Positions 44,431-57,900 of a stretch of 64,000 nt of DNA are shown one piece after another (position 1 is the stretch's first letter; every line of letters starts with the position of its first letter). Origin of the DNA: Letharia columbiana (Eukaryota; Ascomycota; Lecanoromycetes; Lecanorales; Parmeliaceae); assembly GCF_014066305.1 (NCBI RefSeq), contig NW_023501044.1, positions 682,001 through 746,000 of the forward strand, given 5' to 3'. Below the pieces are notes generated by a model that had not been told where the DNA came from, did not search any database, and saw only the letters and a program-made list of their open reading frames with translations. The translations under genes and the position numbers were made by a program.

Positions 44431-46051
44431 ATGATGGAAGAAGATATTGCACTCTCCCCTACCACTGTTTCAACGTCATCCTTCCACACTACTCCGTCAC
44501 CTACAGACCATACGTCTTCGTGGCGGGAATCGTCTCATGACACCACCAAAATCCTGACTAATGTCAATAGCAACGATGGCTCGACAGGCAAGGGCATCCT
44601 CATTGGCATGCTCTCCGCTTTCGGCTCAGCCGCCTTCGTCGTCCTCGTCTTCGCCATCTTTTACTTCTTTAGATACACCAGTCGAGGACGCATCTTCTTA
44701 GATCGCATAGGAAGACCGGGCGAGTATGACGATGAGCAGGCGCTGGCAAGAGAGGAGGCCGATGCTTTAGAGGACATGGATGATCTGCAACGAGTGGAGT
44801 ATCTCAGAGCAAAAGGTACGCTGTGGACCTTCTTGCCATATGAGTCTCCATCATCCCTTCCTGATGCCCTTGATATAGCATTCATCCAAGCCAATCCGCC
44901 CGAGACTTTGCCTACGGACATTTCACTTTCACAGTACCTTGCAATCCAGGAGAAGGGCGTGTCCGCATGGGAATTTGAGCCCGAGCTCGAGATTGCGAAC
45001 TGCTTTGTCGAGGGCCGAACGGAGATCGAGTTTTTTGATTCTGAATGTAGTGTCCAAAGCAATCTGCCCATACCGAAACAGAACGAGGTTTACTATTGGG
45101 AAGCCAAAGTGTATGATAAGCCCGATTCTTCTTTGATCAGTATCGGTGTATCGACAAAACCATATCCCCTCTTCAGACTACCGGGTATGTCTGTCTGGGT
45201 CTAGTTGATCCAAAACATTGCACTAATTCTATTCAGGCTGGCACAAATCCTCAATAGCCTACACCTCGACCGGCCAACGGCGCTACAACCAACCATTTAC
45301 GCCAACCAGTTATGGTCCTGAGTACGTACAAGGCGATGTCATAGGTGTCGGCTATCGACCACGAACCGGAAGCGTCTTTTTCACACGGAACGGCAAGAAG
45401 CTAGACGATGTAGCTCATGGCTTGAAGACACAGAATTTTTTCCCAACAGTGGGCGCAAATGGTCCCTGCACCGTGCATGTCAATTTTGGTCAAAGCGGGT
45501 TCGTTTTTATTGAAGCGAATGTCAAGAAATGGGGCCTGGCTCCAATGACCGGTAGTCTTGCGCCGCCGCCACCGTACGGCAGCGAGCAAGGCAGTATACT
45601 GCTGGAAGCTGGAAGAGACGGCACGAGACAGAGCCAGCCAACTTACGGGCATGGAAGATCGCGGAGCGGGAATATAAGAACTGCTCCGCCAATGAGTCCC
45701 GGTCCACAACGGTCACCAACGGAGATTTCCCTCGCGCAATTGGCCCATATACCGTCGAACGAGGATGTGGGTGAGGGCACTAGTAGGAGTGCGGAACGAG
45801 CAGACGGAGTGTTGGACCAGCAAGTAACTGCCCATGATCCGCAAGATTTCTCGGCGCCGCCACCCGAGTACACAAGTCCGGAGGGGTCTCATGAGAACAG
45901 CCGAAGAAGCAGCGAAGGCAGCGATGACGATGGTGAGGAAAGACCTCTCATGCGGCCTGATTCACCAAGGCCACCTATACCTAGCTATGATGCGGCCGTG
46001 GCAGATGATCCCCGGTCGAGACATGAATACGATACCCAGCATAGTGCATAA
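44431..46051 (+). CDS. SPRY-domain membrane adaptor of the Ssh4/Ear1 type
   Basis: Two exons (44431-45184, 45237-46051) give 522 residues; the 52-nt intron (GTATGT...CACTAATTC...CAG) restores LPG|WHKSS. A Ser/Thr-rich lumenal N-terminus precedes one membrane segment at about residues 56-80 (GSAAFVVLVFAIFYFF). The SPRY domain spans about residues 200-350 (YYWEAKVYDKPDSSLISIGV, GVGYRPRTGSVFFTRNGKKL, FFPTVGANGPCTVHVNFG). The C-terminal tail has two PPxY motifs, PPPY in LAPPPPYGS (about residue 359) and PPEY in APPPEYTSP (about residue 458). In yeast, Ssh4 and Ear1 use PPxY motifs to recruit the ubiquitin ligase Rsp5 to vacuolar and endosomal membrane proteins. The same role is inferred here. Confidence 0.9.
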
Positions 46052-46602
46052 CGATGATTTTACGCGATCCCCTCCATTTACTTTGTGAATATAAGAAATA
46101 TGCCTTCGTTGAAGCAGCATTGGGAGGATATTTTTGGCATGGAATCATTAGGCGGGCGTTGTGGGTTGTGGTCGTCAACAGCAAATGGAGAGCAGCGCGA
46201 AGGATGGGATACTTTTGAAATGGCATGGAAAAGCCCATTCTTCAGCCATGCGCACAGAGTCTAAATGTACGATACTACTATATTATGAATGACTTGCCAT
46301 CGAACATTCATCGAACCTTGAATCCGCTCAGTATGGATGATGATGATCTAGCTAAGGAGGGAATCTAGTCTAGTAAATATCTTACAGTGTTGCCCTGGGA
46401 ATGTGGCTTAGAATAGATACGCAATATAATCACGGATGAAGTGGAACGATTGTATAAACATAATAGAGAAAGAAGCGTATGGAAGTGTGTAGTTTTGTCT
46501 ATCTAGCAATGATGGGTAATAGACGTGAGACATGGTACTACTCCCAAGTTTTCTTCAATTGTCTATGCACGACCTAGCTGGTGTTGTGAAAAGGAATAAT
46601 AG

Positions 46603-46606
<4 letters not shown>
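46052..46606. other. 3' flank of SSH4-like gene up to the AT-rich block
   Basis: Genic composition, no reading frame of note. It ends abruptly at a long A run that marks the start of the transposon compartment. Confidence 0.5.

Positions 46607-46647
<41 letters not shown>
46607..46647. repeat. Poly(A) run of 41
   Basis: An uninterrupted A homopolymer exactly at the border between genic sequence and RIP-degraded Helitron sequence. The length may be imprecise because of homopolymer calling. Confidence 0.8.
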
Positions 46648-46649
<2 letters not shown>

Positions 46650-48761
46650 AAGATAAATATATTTATTCTCGATACCTCTCGTCTAAAGGTTACTAAATAT
46701 CTAAGATATATATACTTCTTTTTTCATCTCTTAGAGCCTCTACTAACGCCTTTAAGTCGTCTCTCGACGAATTTATTATTACTAGTAATCGAGGCTATAA
46801 GTAAGTTTAATAGCTATCTACTACTGACTATAAACGCGCTAGAAAATCCTTTAAAAGAGCCCGAACGGATATGTTCTCCTCTATAGATTTCTCTTAAGTT
46901 AGCGATAGTGCCTTTTAACTCAGCGATGCTACCTTCTAAAACGCGTCTTTCTCTTCTATTCATTCTTTATTACCCTATTTTAAAGCCTCTCAACGCGTGT
47001 TAGATTCTGAATATCGTTAAGAAAAAGCTTTTAAATAAGAGGAAGACGCTATCGAAGACCCTCTATTATGAGATCTATTAGCAGACTTCTTTAATAATAA
47101 TTTCGATAGCCTACGTTCTTTCAGTCTATCTTTTAACTCTTATTTAAATTCTACTTAGTCTTTAATAAGACTTATTAGCTATATCGCGCGTTACTTATAT
47201 ATTATAGAGTCTATATAATATAATTTAAATTTTATAGATTAGATTTACGATTACTATAATATAATATTATAAAAAGATAAGATAGTCGAGTAATACTGCG
47301 ATAGCGAAAAGATTAAAGTCGATATATCTAAAATAGATAAGATAGACGATATAGAATAAGGCTATAAGGGCGTCGAAACGAGTATAAACGATTCGATTAA
47401 TTTTAGCGAGCATATTATTAATTAAATTCTCTACTCTTTAATATTAGAAATCTCGAATCTTATTAATAATAGTAAAGAATTTCGTTATTATAGCGTTTAG
47501 TATAATAATACGATCTCTATAGCTTTATAGTAGATTATTATTAATTATTTAATCGCCTTATATATATATAAAATTCAGAAAGTAATTACTACTTATATAT
47601 CTACTCTAGCGTCTTTAAAGAACGAAAAATCGATATTTAGCTAAATCTATATTATAAATAATATCTAAGATTAATTTATAATATAGTATAACTTTCTTTT
47701 AACCGCGTTTTCTATACTAACTTTACTAGATATAGCTACTATAATTATATTAATTAGACGCTTTATCGTAAAATAGCTATAAATCTTAAAAGTATTAATC
47801 TCTATATTAACGCTCTTAAATCGATATCTAAAAGACTAAAAGTCGATCTAAATATATGAGATTATAAGCTACTTTATAAGAATCTATAATATTATAATTT
47901 ATATATCTATAATCGTTCTACTTTAGATAAGATCGCTATTATCTAGAAGAGTAATATCGATAACTTACTAAGTATATCTAAGATTAGAAATATATTAATA
48001 GAAGCTCGAAGTAATAAGAGATTTAATATTTCATATTAGCATTTAGTCTATATACCTCTACGCTATTCTCTTATTTTTCTATTCGATAAATAGTTATAGT
48101 ATAATAATATATCTAATATAGATATTATATTAAATAGAAGCCTTCTTACTTAGCGTAATAGAAACGATAAAGTTATCTTATAAATTAAAGAAACTATTAA
48201 ACGAGATAGTTCTAAATAAGTAACGCTTATCTTATATTATAGATCTATTTTATTTATTTCTTCTATTCTATTAATCGCTAACTTCTTATAAATATATAAT
48301 ATAGAGTTATTCTAATAAGTTTAATCGTTTTCTTTACTACGATAAACTACTATAGTATTTCATCTACGATATCTATATAGTTATTAAAAGTAATAAACTT
48401 TATTAACTAAAGATAAATTAGAAGATTATTCGAGTTAATATCTATTAAATAATCGTTAATACTTATATCGATAAAGCTATTATAGATAATTAGACTAATA
48501 AATAACGTATTATTCTTTCTTTCTTCTATTAAGAAGACCTATAATTTATAAAATAACTCTATTAAGATATTATTATTCTATTTATTAAGTTTAGTCAGCT
48601 AAATCTCTTTACGACTTTTACCTATAATTCAAAATAAATCGAGATTATCGAAAATCTCTTACTCGACGAATACGCTACTAATCAGCCTAATCTGATTACT
48701 AAGATATTTAGATTAAAGCTAAAGGCCCTTATAAACGATATTCTAAAGGGGAAGATGCTAG

Positions 48762-49023
48762 GTATACTTCTATTCTTCTTACCCTCTATTACAGTACAGT
48801 AGCTCTCCCTCATTTCATTTAGTAGAGTAGCCTCTTAGGCGATATATCAGTTAGATAATTAGTGTAGGTTACAGTCCCTAAGAGTGCTTCTAATACGATT
48901 TAACCCACTATACGCCGTAATTCCTATCGGTTAGCCCTGCGATACCGTCCATTTTTTTTCACCTCTATAAGGGCGAAGCATGGCCGGTTGAAATCTAACT
49001 CTAACTGACTTTGCGGGCAACAG
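48762..49023 (+). other. Spliceosomal intron-like insert in the Helitron Rep region
   Basis: The Rep coding text stops at GGGGAAGATGCTAG and resumes in phase at GTCGAGTTTCGGCCCATGCC. Between them lie 262 bp with donor GTATAC, branch CTAACTGAC and acceptor CAACAG. The phase is preserved, so a true intron is more likely than an insertion. The insert and about 80 bp after it are clearly less AT-shifted than the rest of the element. Confidence 0.65.
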
Positions 49024-50324
49024 GTCGAGTTTCGGCCCATGCCTACACCATTGAATTTCAAAAATAAGGCCTACCACATACCTATATCCTTATCATTTTA
49101 TACCCTAAAGACCGATTCTTCAGCGCCGCTAAGATTAACGCCGCTATTAATACTAAGATTCCTAATTAAAGTCTATTTTTCAATCTCTATACGACCGTCA
49201 CTAGATATATACTCTATAAATATATACTCTATAAGAACTATAGTTAATATACTACTAGTAGAATAGATATTATTTCATCTTATTAAAACTCAGATAAGAA
49301 CATATATAGTAAGCGATTTTCGAAGAACTTTAGCGACTATATTATCTTTAAACTAGACTTCGAGTATTCTATATATTATCGATATAGATCTACTAAGATA
49401 TTAAACGATAAATTTAAGTAGAATTACTAGATAATATCTTATAGTCTCTATTTATTAATTAAGTATAACGCTTATATTAATATAGAGATCTACGCTAATA
49501 TTAAAGTCTATAAATATATCTTTAAATATATTTATAAGAATAGCGATTAGATTAATCTTCGAATAAAGCGTAAAAGCGATATAGATTAGAACGATATAGG
49601 GCTAGACTAGATAGATAAGATTTAAGAGTATTAAGACATACGATAAATAAACTCTATAAAAGTCTATTAAAGGATTTTTAGCTTCAAATTACATAATTAT
49701 AATTCTTCTATTAAACGATTATTTATTTATCTCTTAAATTAATAGAGCGTAATATTTAATAATAATAATAATTTATTTCATATAATTAATATAGAATATA
49801 AACGCTAGACTAAGCTAATAGTCTTCTTTTAGCTAAATTAACTACGTCGATAGAAAAGATAAATAGAAGACTTCTTCTATATTAATCTATCGATATAATA
49901 TATCTAGAAAAAGAATAAGCGAGATATATTCGAATAAAGTTTACGTTAGAGGCGTAGAAATATTATTATAAGAATATACTATATTAATTCAAATACTAGA
50001 GAGCTCTTCTATCTACGATATCTCCTTCTAAATATATCGAACTCTATATTCTTCGAAGACTTATATATAATAAACGATAATATTCTTTCTTTCTATTATA
50101 GTATCTATATAGCGAGAGACTTACTTTATAATAATATCGAATAAAATTAAGTATTAGATAAAGTAGCGATCTAAAAGAGAGAATACTACTTACGAGATCT
50201 CTTTATAATAATTCTACTATAATATAAGCTCGATAACTCTCTAAATCTATAAAATAATTATAAATTAAGATATATAGATAATTTCTTCTTTATCGAGTAG
50301 AAATACTTTAAGCGTAGTATAAAT

Positions 50325-50592
50325 AGCTTATCGCGCTAACGATAGTATTAAAACATTATAACTTTTTTTAATATAGTATTTCTTTTTTTATATATTAAAA
50401 CTTTTCGCGCTAGATATATTTTTTCTTAATAATATCTTTAATAAGTTAAAGTACTTTAAGCTATAGAATAAGAAGATTACCGCGCTAACGATAGTTTTAA
50501 AATATCGCGACTTTTTTTAATATAGTATTCTTTTTTTAGCTATTAAAACTTTTCGCGCTAGACGTATTTTTCTTTTTTTACCCGTAAATAAT
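50325..50592. repeat. Imperfect tandem duplication within the Helitron
   Basis: Two units of about 110 bp, about 155 bp apart. Each starts CGCGCTAACGATAGT, has ACTTTTTTTAATATAGTATT in the middle and ends ATTAAAACTTTTCGCGCTAGA. They lie between the Rep-side and helicase-side coding text and share inverted GCGCG-containing ends. Confidence 0.6.
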
Positions 50593-51727
50593 TTAATTCT
50601 TTACTCGTACTTTACGTACATTTCTTAACTAATACTTATTATTCTTTATTTAAATTATCTAATAATCTTATTTATATTCTTTAGACTTAGTATTATACTC
50701 TTTCTCTATTAAACGATATATAATATAAGTAAACTATCGTCGAAGACTTCTATCTTCATTTAATTTAAATTCGCTTAGAGAAAAATAATATTAGCTCTAT
50801 AAAGGATATTAGTCTTACTATCGACTTTAGTCTATTCGCGATTTAATAAAACTACGAATAGTATTATATTAATAATCGAAATCGACTTCTACGCGAAGTA
50901 CGTAATTATCGAATTAATATCTAAAATTAAATATAGACGAGTTTTAATAATAATTAAATCACTATAGCTAACGCTATTTAAAACGCGATCTCTTATTTTA
51001 ATAGCTAACTCTTCTTTCTCGATAACTATAAAGATATCGATAAGACTATACTTTAGAATATCGTATTACGAAAAATACGAAATAACTCTAAAATAGCTAT
51101 TGCTATAGCTTCATCTAGTATTACCTCTATTCTTCTTTAAAATAATACTATCGCTTATTCTCGCTTTAAGATTTCTCTTAATACTATTATTTAGTTTAAT
51201 TACGATATATTAATAGAGTCTAATTTAACTTAGTTATTAAAGGCGATTAAGCTTATCTTCTAGAACGAGATCTCTATATAAAACCGCTACGATATCAAGA
51301 TCGTCGATTATATACTTTAAGATATTCGAAAGAATCTTACTTCTTTTAATAATATAGTTATATACTTCTATAATAACTTTTATTAAATTCTTTTAGTTAT
51401 TAAGAATATTAAGTTAGATCGCATCGCTTAAACTACGTTAAAGATATTCTATCTTTAAAATTATATTTAAATTCTTAAGCTAATAGAAAATATAAGACTT
51501 CGAAATTTTAATCTAACTAATTAAGGCTAGACTAATATAGAGAAATTCGCTTAAACGCTATTAGATATAGATAATAGTATCTTAATAAGCTTCGAAGAAT
51601 AAGAAGCTATTAATTAATCTATCGAGTAGCTATTAGATAACTTTATTACTTAGCTAATTAATACTATTTATAATAATCTTAGTCTATATCGAATAGCTAA
51701 TTTCTATATATCTAGAGTAATTCTTTA

Positions 51728-51910
51728 TATTAGAATCGATACAGATGTGGTATTAATATAGGTATATTGAATAAGATAACTAGGTATCGGATAACTATAT
51801 AGATAGGAGACATTAGATAATAGCAGATGTCTCTATCAAGATACGCTAGGCCCTAATAGGCCATAGGGCTGAATAGTATATTAAGGGAGATGCAGGGTAC
51901 GCTCGTAATA
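51728..51910 (-). repeat. Left LTR of Gypsy 2 (3' LTR of the element)
   Basis: 183 bp, TATTAGAATCGATACAG to GTACGCTCGTAATA. The terminal TG/CA read TA/TA after RIP. Confidence 0.88.
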
Positions 51911-51924
51911 CTACCCCCCCTCTT
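51911..51924 (-). promoter_or_regulatory. Polypurine tract of Gypsy 2
   Basis: On the minus strand AAGAGGGGGGGTAG abuts the left LTR. This is the plus-strand primer site of an element transcribed leftward. Confidence 0.65.
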
Positions 51925-54900
51925 ATAGAATTATACTCTTATAATTAGTAAGTAGAAGAGTAGTAAAAATAGTATATATACACGCTCGCTTGAAAATTGA
52001 TTAAATAATAAAGAACTTTTGATATCTAGGATCTTTAACACTACGGTCTTTCTTAGCGGCAGTATAGATAGCGAGAGCTTATATCTTGATCTTTGCGTTG
52101 ATATCGTCGCTAGTTAGAGGTATAGCGAGTATAAGAGTTTTAGTCTAAAAGAAATCGATGTGGTAATAGGCGAGTGGTAATTATAAGTGTTTTGGTAGGT
52201 AATAGTAATTCTCAAATTGATATTCTAGCGTAAAGAATATTAATAAAATAGTGCGACTTAATTAATCGAGAGGTCTCGAATCGAATCGAGTTATAGACGT
52301 TAAACTTTAATTTAATATTAAATTAGTCTAACGTAGATCTCTTTGTAATAAATAATTTAATTAATATTAATTATGCCTAGCGACGGCGATAGTAAAATTC
52401 GTATATAATCTAATATGGCCTTAGAATATATTAAGAGTTATATTAATAAGGGGAGTCGGCTTAATAGACTTAAATTGAGGCTATTATAAAACAATATAGA
52501 TCTAAGAAATCGAATTATGAACGCGAAAAAAGATAAAGCTATTATAAATATCGAACGGTTCTAATTTGTTTAAAAACGCGATATTCGAGGTATTATCGTC
52601 TCTAGTAGGTTACTTTCGAATATTATTTATAGAAATCGTCAATTATATCTTAATAGTTTTCGAATTCGCTATTATTCGAGTTATATCATTTAAGATTATT
52701 ATCAAGATTCTCTTATTTCACCCGATATTTAAATCGGCTATTAATAAATTTAAAGGCGATAATCTCCTCTATTATTTATTCAATTCGGCTTTTAATAATA
52801 ATATACTTCGATAGAGAATTAATCTATCTAGATAAGAAGTTTATTAATATAAGACTTAAGAGATTAGAGTAAAAAATATTATGAATCTTTATGCTTATTG
52901 AGAGCTTTAAGCGATATAAGATTTCTATAAGACCTATAATTTTAAATAGACTATATCTCTTATTATCTAGTTTTCGAGATAATTAATCTAAGATAATATT
53001 CTTACTATTAAGAAAGACTATATCGTTTACTTTAAAAGTAACCTTCTATTATCGCTTATTAGTTTAGATTATTATAGCCTTTTAAGCGCGATCTATATTA
53101 CTTTAAATATAATTAAGAATTTACTATATATACTCGATAATATTCTTCGCTTAGATAATATTAAGGCGTTTATAAATAGTGTTATAGTCGATAATATCTA
53201 AGCTAAAACTCATTTAAGGGTGAAAGCCTTTATTTATAAAGAATAATGGAATACCCGTAGCTGCGAAAGTAGTATTATTATTAGCGAACTCGGTGATAAG
53301 TAATTATCTAGACTAATCGTCTTATATATAATTATAATACGTTCGAAGGTAACGTTTTATATTCTAATTAGCCTATTTAGTTTATCTATCGATTTTGAAG
53401 TAAAAGACTATTAATAACTTAGCCTTAATCTCTAGTCGTTTATAAAAGACTTTTTATATTATTAATATAAATTAAGAGCCTCTATTTAAAACTATCGACG
53501 TCGATAGATCGTATAAGCGAAAGACCTTTTTAAGTAATATATTAATCGTCTTTTCGATTATAATTTTTTTCTCTATATTAGAGTATGCGATATAGTAGCG
53601 TTTCTTAGTAAGTCGGTCTATCGCTATCTAAATAGCGTTATATTTATCGAATATAAATAAACTCGTTACGAAGTCTATCGAGATATTTTATTATCGCTTT
53701 TAAGAAATTGATAGAGGTTATAATAGATTATATTCTTAATTATAAGGGGTTTTAGATCTATAGTAGACGTAGTAGTTTCGAATATAGATAGAAACTATAA
53801 CTTTTATGCCTCGCTAATAGTATTCTCGCTTAAGTAGCTTATAGATATAGACTATATCGAAATATCTATATAAGAGCTAATTATATACTTCGCGAATAAT
53901 ATTAATATATAGATCTTCTAATATTTATAGGCGATCTCTATAGTAGAGTATCTCGTTCTTTATAAAGCACTTATTAAGCGTAACTCTACGGAGTTTATTC
54001 TTATTTTTCGTAATTGCCTTACAAATCTCGTTATATAACTTATTAGTCTTGTTTTCTTAGACTATTCTATGGAAGATAGAGTTGTTGATAATATATATCT
54101 CGACGTTGTTATTATTAAGTTCTAAACGATTAGATATAAGTATTATCTAATATTACTACTTTAAGCATTCGTTTTTAGAGCTATCTAACTTAAAACCGGC
54201 TATATATATAAATATATTAATCTTAATATTCTAAGGCCTTAGGCGATAGATAATTTTAATATTAAATTCGAATAGTATATCTAAATAGCGGGCCTAGTGA
54301 CGGCTTAGGTCTCTTTCTTTAGTAAAGTATATTAGGTCTTTATAATCCGTAAAGATCTTAATAGAGATATCGATATATTTTAACTTAGAATACTAGTGTT
54401 TTAGATAGCGAATAATAGCCAGCAACTTTTTATTATAGATTTAATAATTGCATTTAGTTAAGATAAGATTCTTACTATAGAAAGCTATCGAATATAAGAC
54501 TTCATTATTATTATATTAGAATAAAACACTATCGTTAACGTAATTAGAAGAATTCGTTTCGAGTATAGCGTTCTTCGATCTATCGAAATAGCGTAAAATC
54601 GAAGCTCTTATAATAACTACCTTTAGCAAATAAAAGACTTTCTAATAGGCCGATAATTAATCGAATATCGCTTTTTTAACTATAAGTTTTACTATTAGTT
54701 TTACGATTTTCGAAAAGTCTCTTATAAATTGATGATAGAAGTTGTAAAAGTTAATAAAGGCCTATATCTTCTTTAAATTAATAGAGATAAATTATTCAAT
54801 AATAGCTTAAATTTTTATAGAATTTATTCGAAGGCTATTAATCGAAATAAAAAGACCTAAAAACTTCGTCTCTTAAATATGAAATTCGTATTTGAGAATA

Positions 54901-57900
54901 TCTATCTGCAATTTAACCTCCTATAGCTTCTAAAGAATCTTTCAAATATACGTAACGTATTTCTTTCTTAATCGACTATAAATAAGAATATTATTAAGAT
55001 AAACTTAGTAGAAGTCATTTAGATACTTAAATAGAATATTATTTATATACTACTAATAGGTAATTAGATTATTAATTAGACTAAAAAAGAGTACTTAATA
55101 CTTATATACGCCGAGGAAGATAATGAATATAATAAAGTTCTTACTATCGAGGTATATATATAATTTATTAAATACGACTATAATATCTAATCGAGTAAGA
55201 TATTTATAGCTCTAAATTCTCGCGAGAATCTTATCTATTAACGAAATTAGATATCGATTTCTCTTGATAATAATATTTAGTCTTTAATAGTCCATATAAA
55301 AGCGTAGACCCCTATTTAGTTTCTTGATAAATAAAATAAGGGATATAAATAAAGTATGACTAGATATTATAAAGTTCTTTTTTAGATGCTTATTCAAATA
55401 CTTCTTAATTTATTTTAACTTATATTCGAATATAAAATAGACTTAACTCTTTAATAGGCCGGCGGTATTAATCTTAATAAACTCCAGTTTATGATTATAA
55501 GAGCGGTGTGGTAATAGTTTATCTATCTTTATTCTATCGAAAATATTTAAATAATCGTAATACTCGGTAAGGAGTTTCCTTTTAATATTTTTAAGGTTAA
55601 CGACTTTGATAGCGCTGATTTAAATAGAGTAATTCGATCCATAGTACCTTTTATATTTCTTTTCTAAGTTATAAAGATATAGCTTATTAACCGATATGCG
55701 AGGATTACGTAATTTCTTCGAAGAAGATAACTTCTTTAATAACGAGTTATAGATCTCATTTATAATAAGAGTAAACAGTCGATTTTCCTTATTACGCGCT
55801 AATTAATAGTATAATATAACATCAATTTCGACGATATTAATAAATTGTGGATTTATATCTCATTTTTATTTTACGTTTCTAGAAGTAGATATAGACCTCT
55901 TCTTATTAGTTGATTCGCTAGAGACGTCTAAGTCGATAGTAGTATCCGAGTCGTCATCACATGTGGATTAAGGGGGAGGTTCTTTTCTTAAGATAATCTA
56001 TAGAGTAAGGAGTTTCGATTTCGGATTTAATAAGATAGCGAGATCCTTCGCTATTGAGATCTCGTTATTATTATAATTATAGCGATCCGATATAAAAAGA
56101 ATCTTATCTTTCATCATATCGAGGAGCATCTCTATACTTATTTATTTATGATTTTCTTAAAATCATATTATATATAATAGGGGCGATAAGTATAGAACAC
56201 GTTCCCTCTCGATAACTATTTATTATTATTATCAAAAGTAAATAATAGAGTAATAGGCTTCTTTGCGATTTGGCTATTGTAATTCTTTAAAGATTTAGGT
56301 TTTAATAGTAAGACCGGTTTTAATAGCAATTCTTTATAAATTCTATAAATTAAGAACTTATTAATAACTATATATATCCCAATATACCTACTGTCGACAA
56401 GAGTATTCTAAAGCAAGTATTTTCGTCTCTATAACGATAGTATCACTTATATTCTAAAAGGACGACGTATTAAAAAATTATTAGAAGTATTTAGTAGATA
56501 TATATTATAAGTTCTCCTTACCGTAACTTTAATAGAGGCTATTTATTTCTCGAATTCTTAAAGGCTTTATAAGCGTCGACTAGTAGATTTATCTTATATT
56601 TATTATCGATAGTAAATTCGTAGATTCTTATCTTCTATAAGGCCTTCTTACTAGTATTAGTCTATTCCTATACTAAATAATCGCGTTTTATATAGTCTAT
56701 CTTCTTATAATTAAAATATATTAAGTTTCTCGAATCTATATCGATTATCGCCTTCGGTATACTCTAAAAGATACTTAAGATATAAGCACTCGATATAATA
56801 GCGGAAGATATACGATCCTCGATTATAGCGGTAACCATCTTTCTTATTCGAGTTACGGTAGTTTTAGAAGTTATTTTATTAACGATTTAAGCTAGACGTA
56901 ATTTATAGCCTACGCGCTATAAATTATCGTTATTTATAAGGTATTTCTTAATATTCCTTAAGGGCATAGATTTATAATTAGAAAGGGCTATAAAAACGAA
57001 GTAAAATCGGGTATATATTCGTAGCTTAGTATTCAAATTATCCTTTAGATAGATTTCATTATAGTTAAATATAAAATCGAGTCTGACGAGTTCTATATAG
57101 AATCTATTAAAGGGCTAGATTATCTATTAAAGAGAATCGTATTTACGTCTTATCTTCTTACGACGATTTATCTCTTTATAGATCTTAGTTAGCTGGTCTA
57201 TAACCTCGCTAACTAATATATAGAGGTTTATAATACTCTCTATGTCTCCTATTTAGAGTATAAGAGATTGCTTTCCTATCTATACGTAATAGAAGATAGG
57301 TAATTTAAGACGTCTTAATAGAGTAGTAATTCTTATTATCTAATAACTTTTCCTTCTATTTTAACTAATTAATTCTTCTATATACGAAGTCTTTATCGTT
57401 AATAAAGAAGAGAGAATTCGATAGCTTAATTAACTTCTCTTTTCTATAAATAGAATATAAAACTTAGGCGAGCTTTATTGAGGTTAACGCTTATATCTTA
57501 GAGGTAATTTATAGATTCTTAAGTATACTTAACCGTATTGCTATTAGCTATTATCGAAGCTCTCTATTTTATTCTTATAGCTTCTTAACCTTAATACTAA
57601 CTTACTCTAAGCGTTATTAGATCTTATCTTATTAATCTATTATCTTATTCTTCTTAGCCTTAAGATCGGATATATTATTTAACTATATCTCGAAATTAAT
57701 CTTATTAATAGCGAAAATCGCGAAGTATAATAAGAAATTAATTAGATTTCTTATCGGCTTAATTATCGTAATTAATCGATACTAATAACCTACTATAGAT
57801 TTGTAATAGCCGCGATATCCTTCGCTATATTGTTAGATAGTAAAAATTGTCGATAATTAAATATCTAAGTAAGGAGATTACTAACTCGATTCATCTTGTT

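Larger units (their letters stand above)
46648..51727 (+). mobile_element. Helitron (Rep/PIF1 helicase), RIP-degraded, left part
   Basis: The start (46660-46960) matches the less mutated Helitron-like segments at 20.7 and 23.8 kb (ATAAACGCGCTAGAAAATCC, AGAGCCCGAACGGATATG). The coding strand is plus, read through stops. Helitron N-terminal text LRYSLIFLF lies at about 48060-48090, and LVTKIFRLKLKAL-like LITKIFRLKLKALIND at about 48690-48735. The Rep HUH motif is in YTIEFQK*GLPHTYILI (about 49040-49095; the second His reads Tyr in the present sequence). NAYINIEIYANIKVYKYIFK lies at about 49470-49530 and INSNTRELFYLRYLLLN at about 49985-50035. PIF1 helicase text includes DYIL*DIRK and IVIYFYNNF (about 51308-51390), continuing to 51727. 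The right part was displaced by Gypsy 2 and resumes at 58657. Confidence 0.8.

Noticed and set aside
26516..46051. A biosynthetic or defence gene cluster in the central island
   Set aside because: The genes are unrelated housekeeping, secretory and sorting functions on both strands, without a backbone enzyme, pathway regulator or shared theme.
49039..49266. 75-codon plus-strand open frame starting MPTPLNFKNKA
   Set aside because: Out of frame with the recognisable Helitron Rep text (YTIEFQK, GLPH) that occupies the same bases.
52566..52814. 82-codon plus-strand open frame
   Set aside because: Lies inside the minus-strand Gypsy 2 relic, hydrophobic by composition, no family features.
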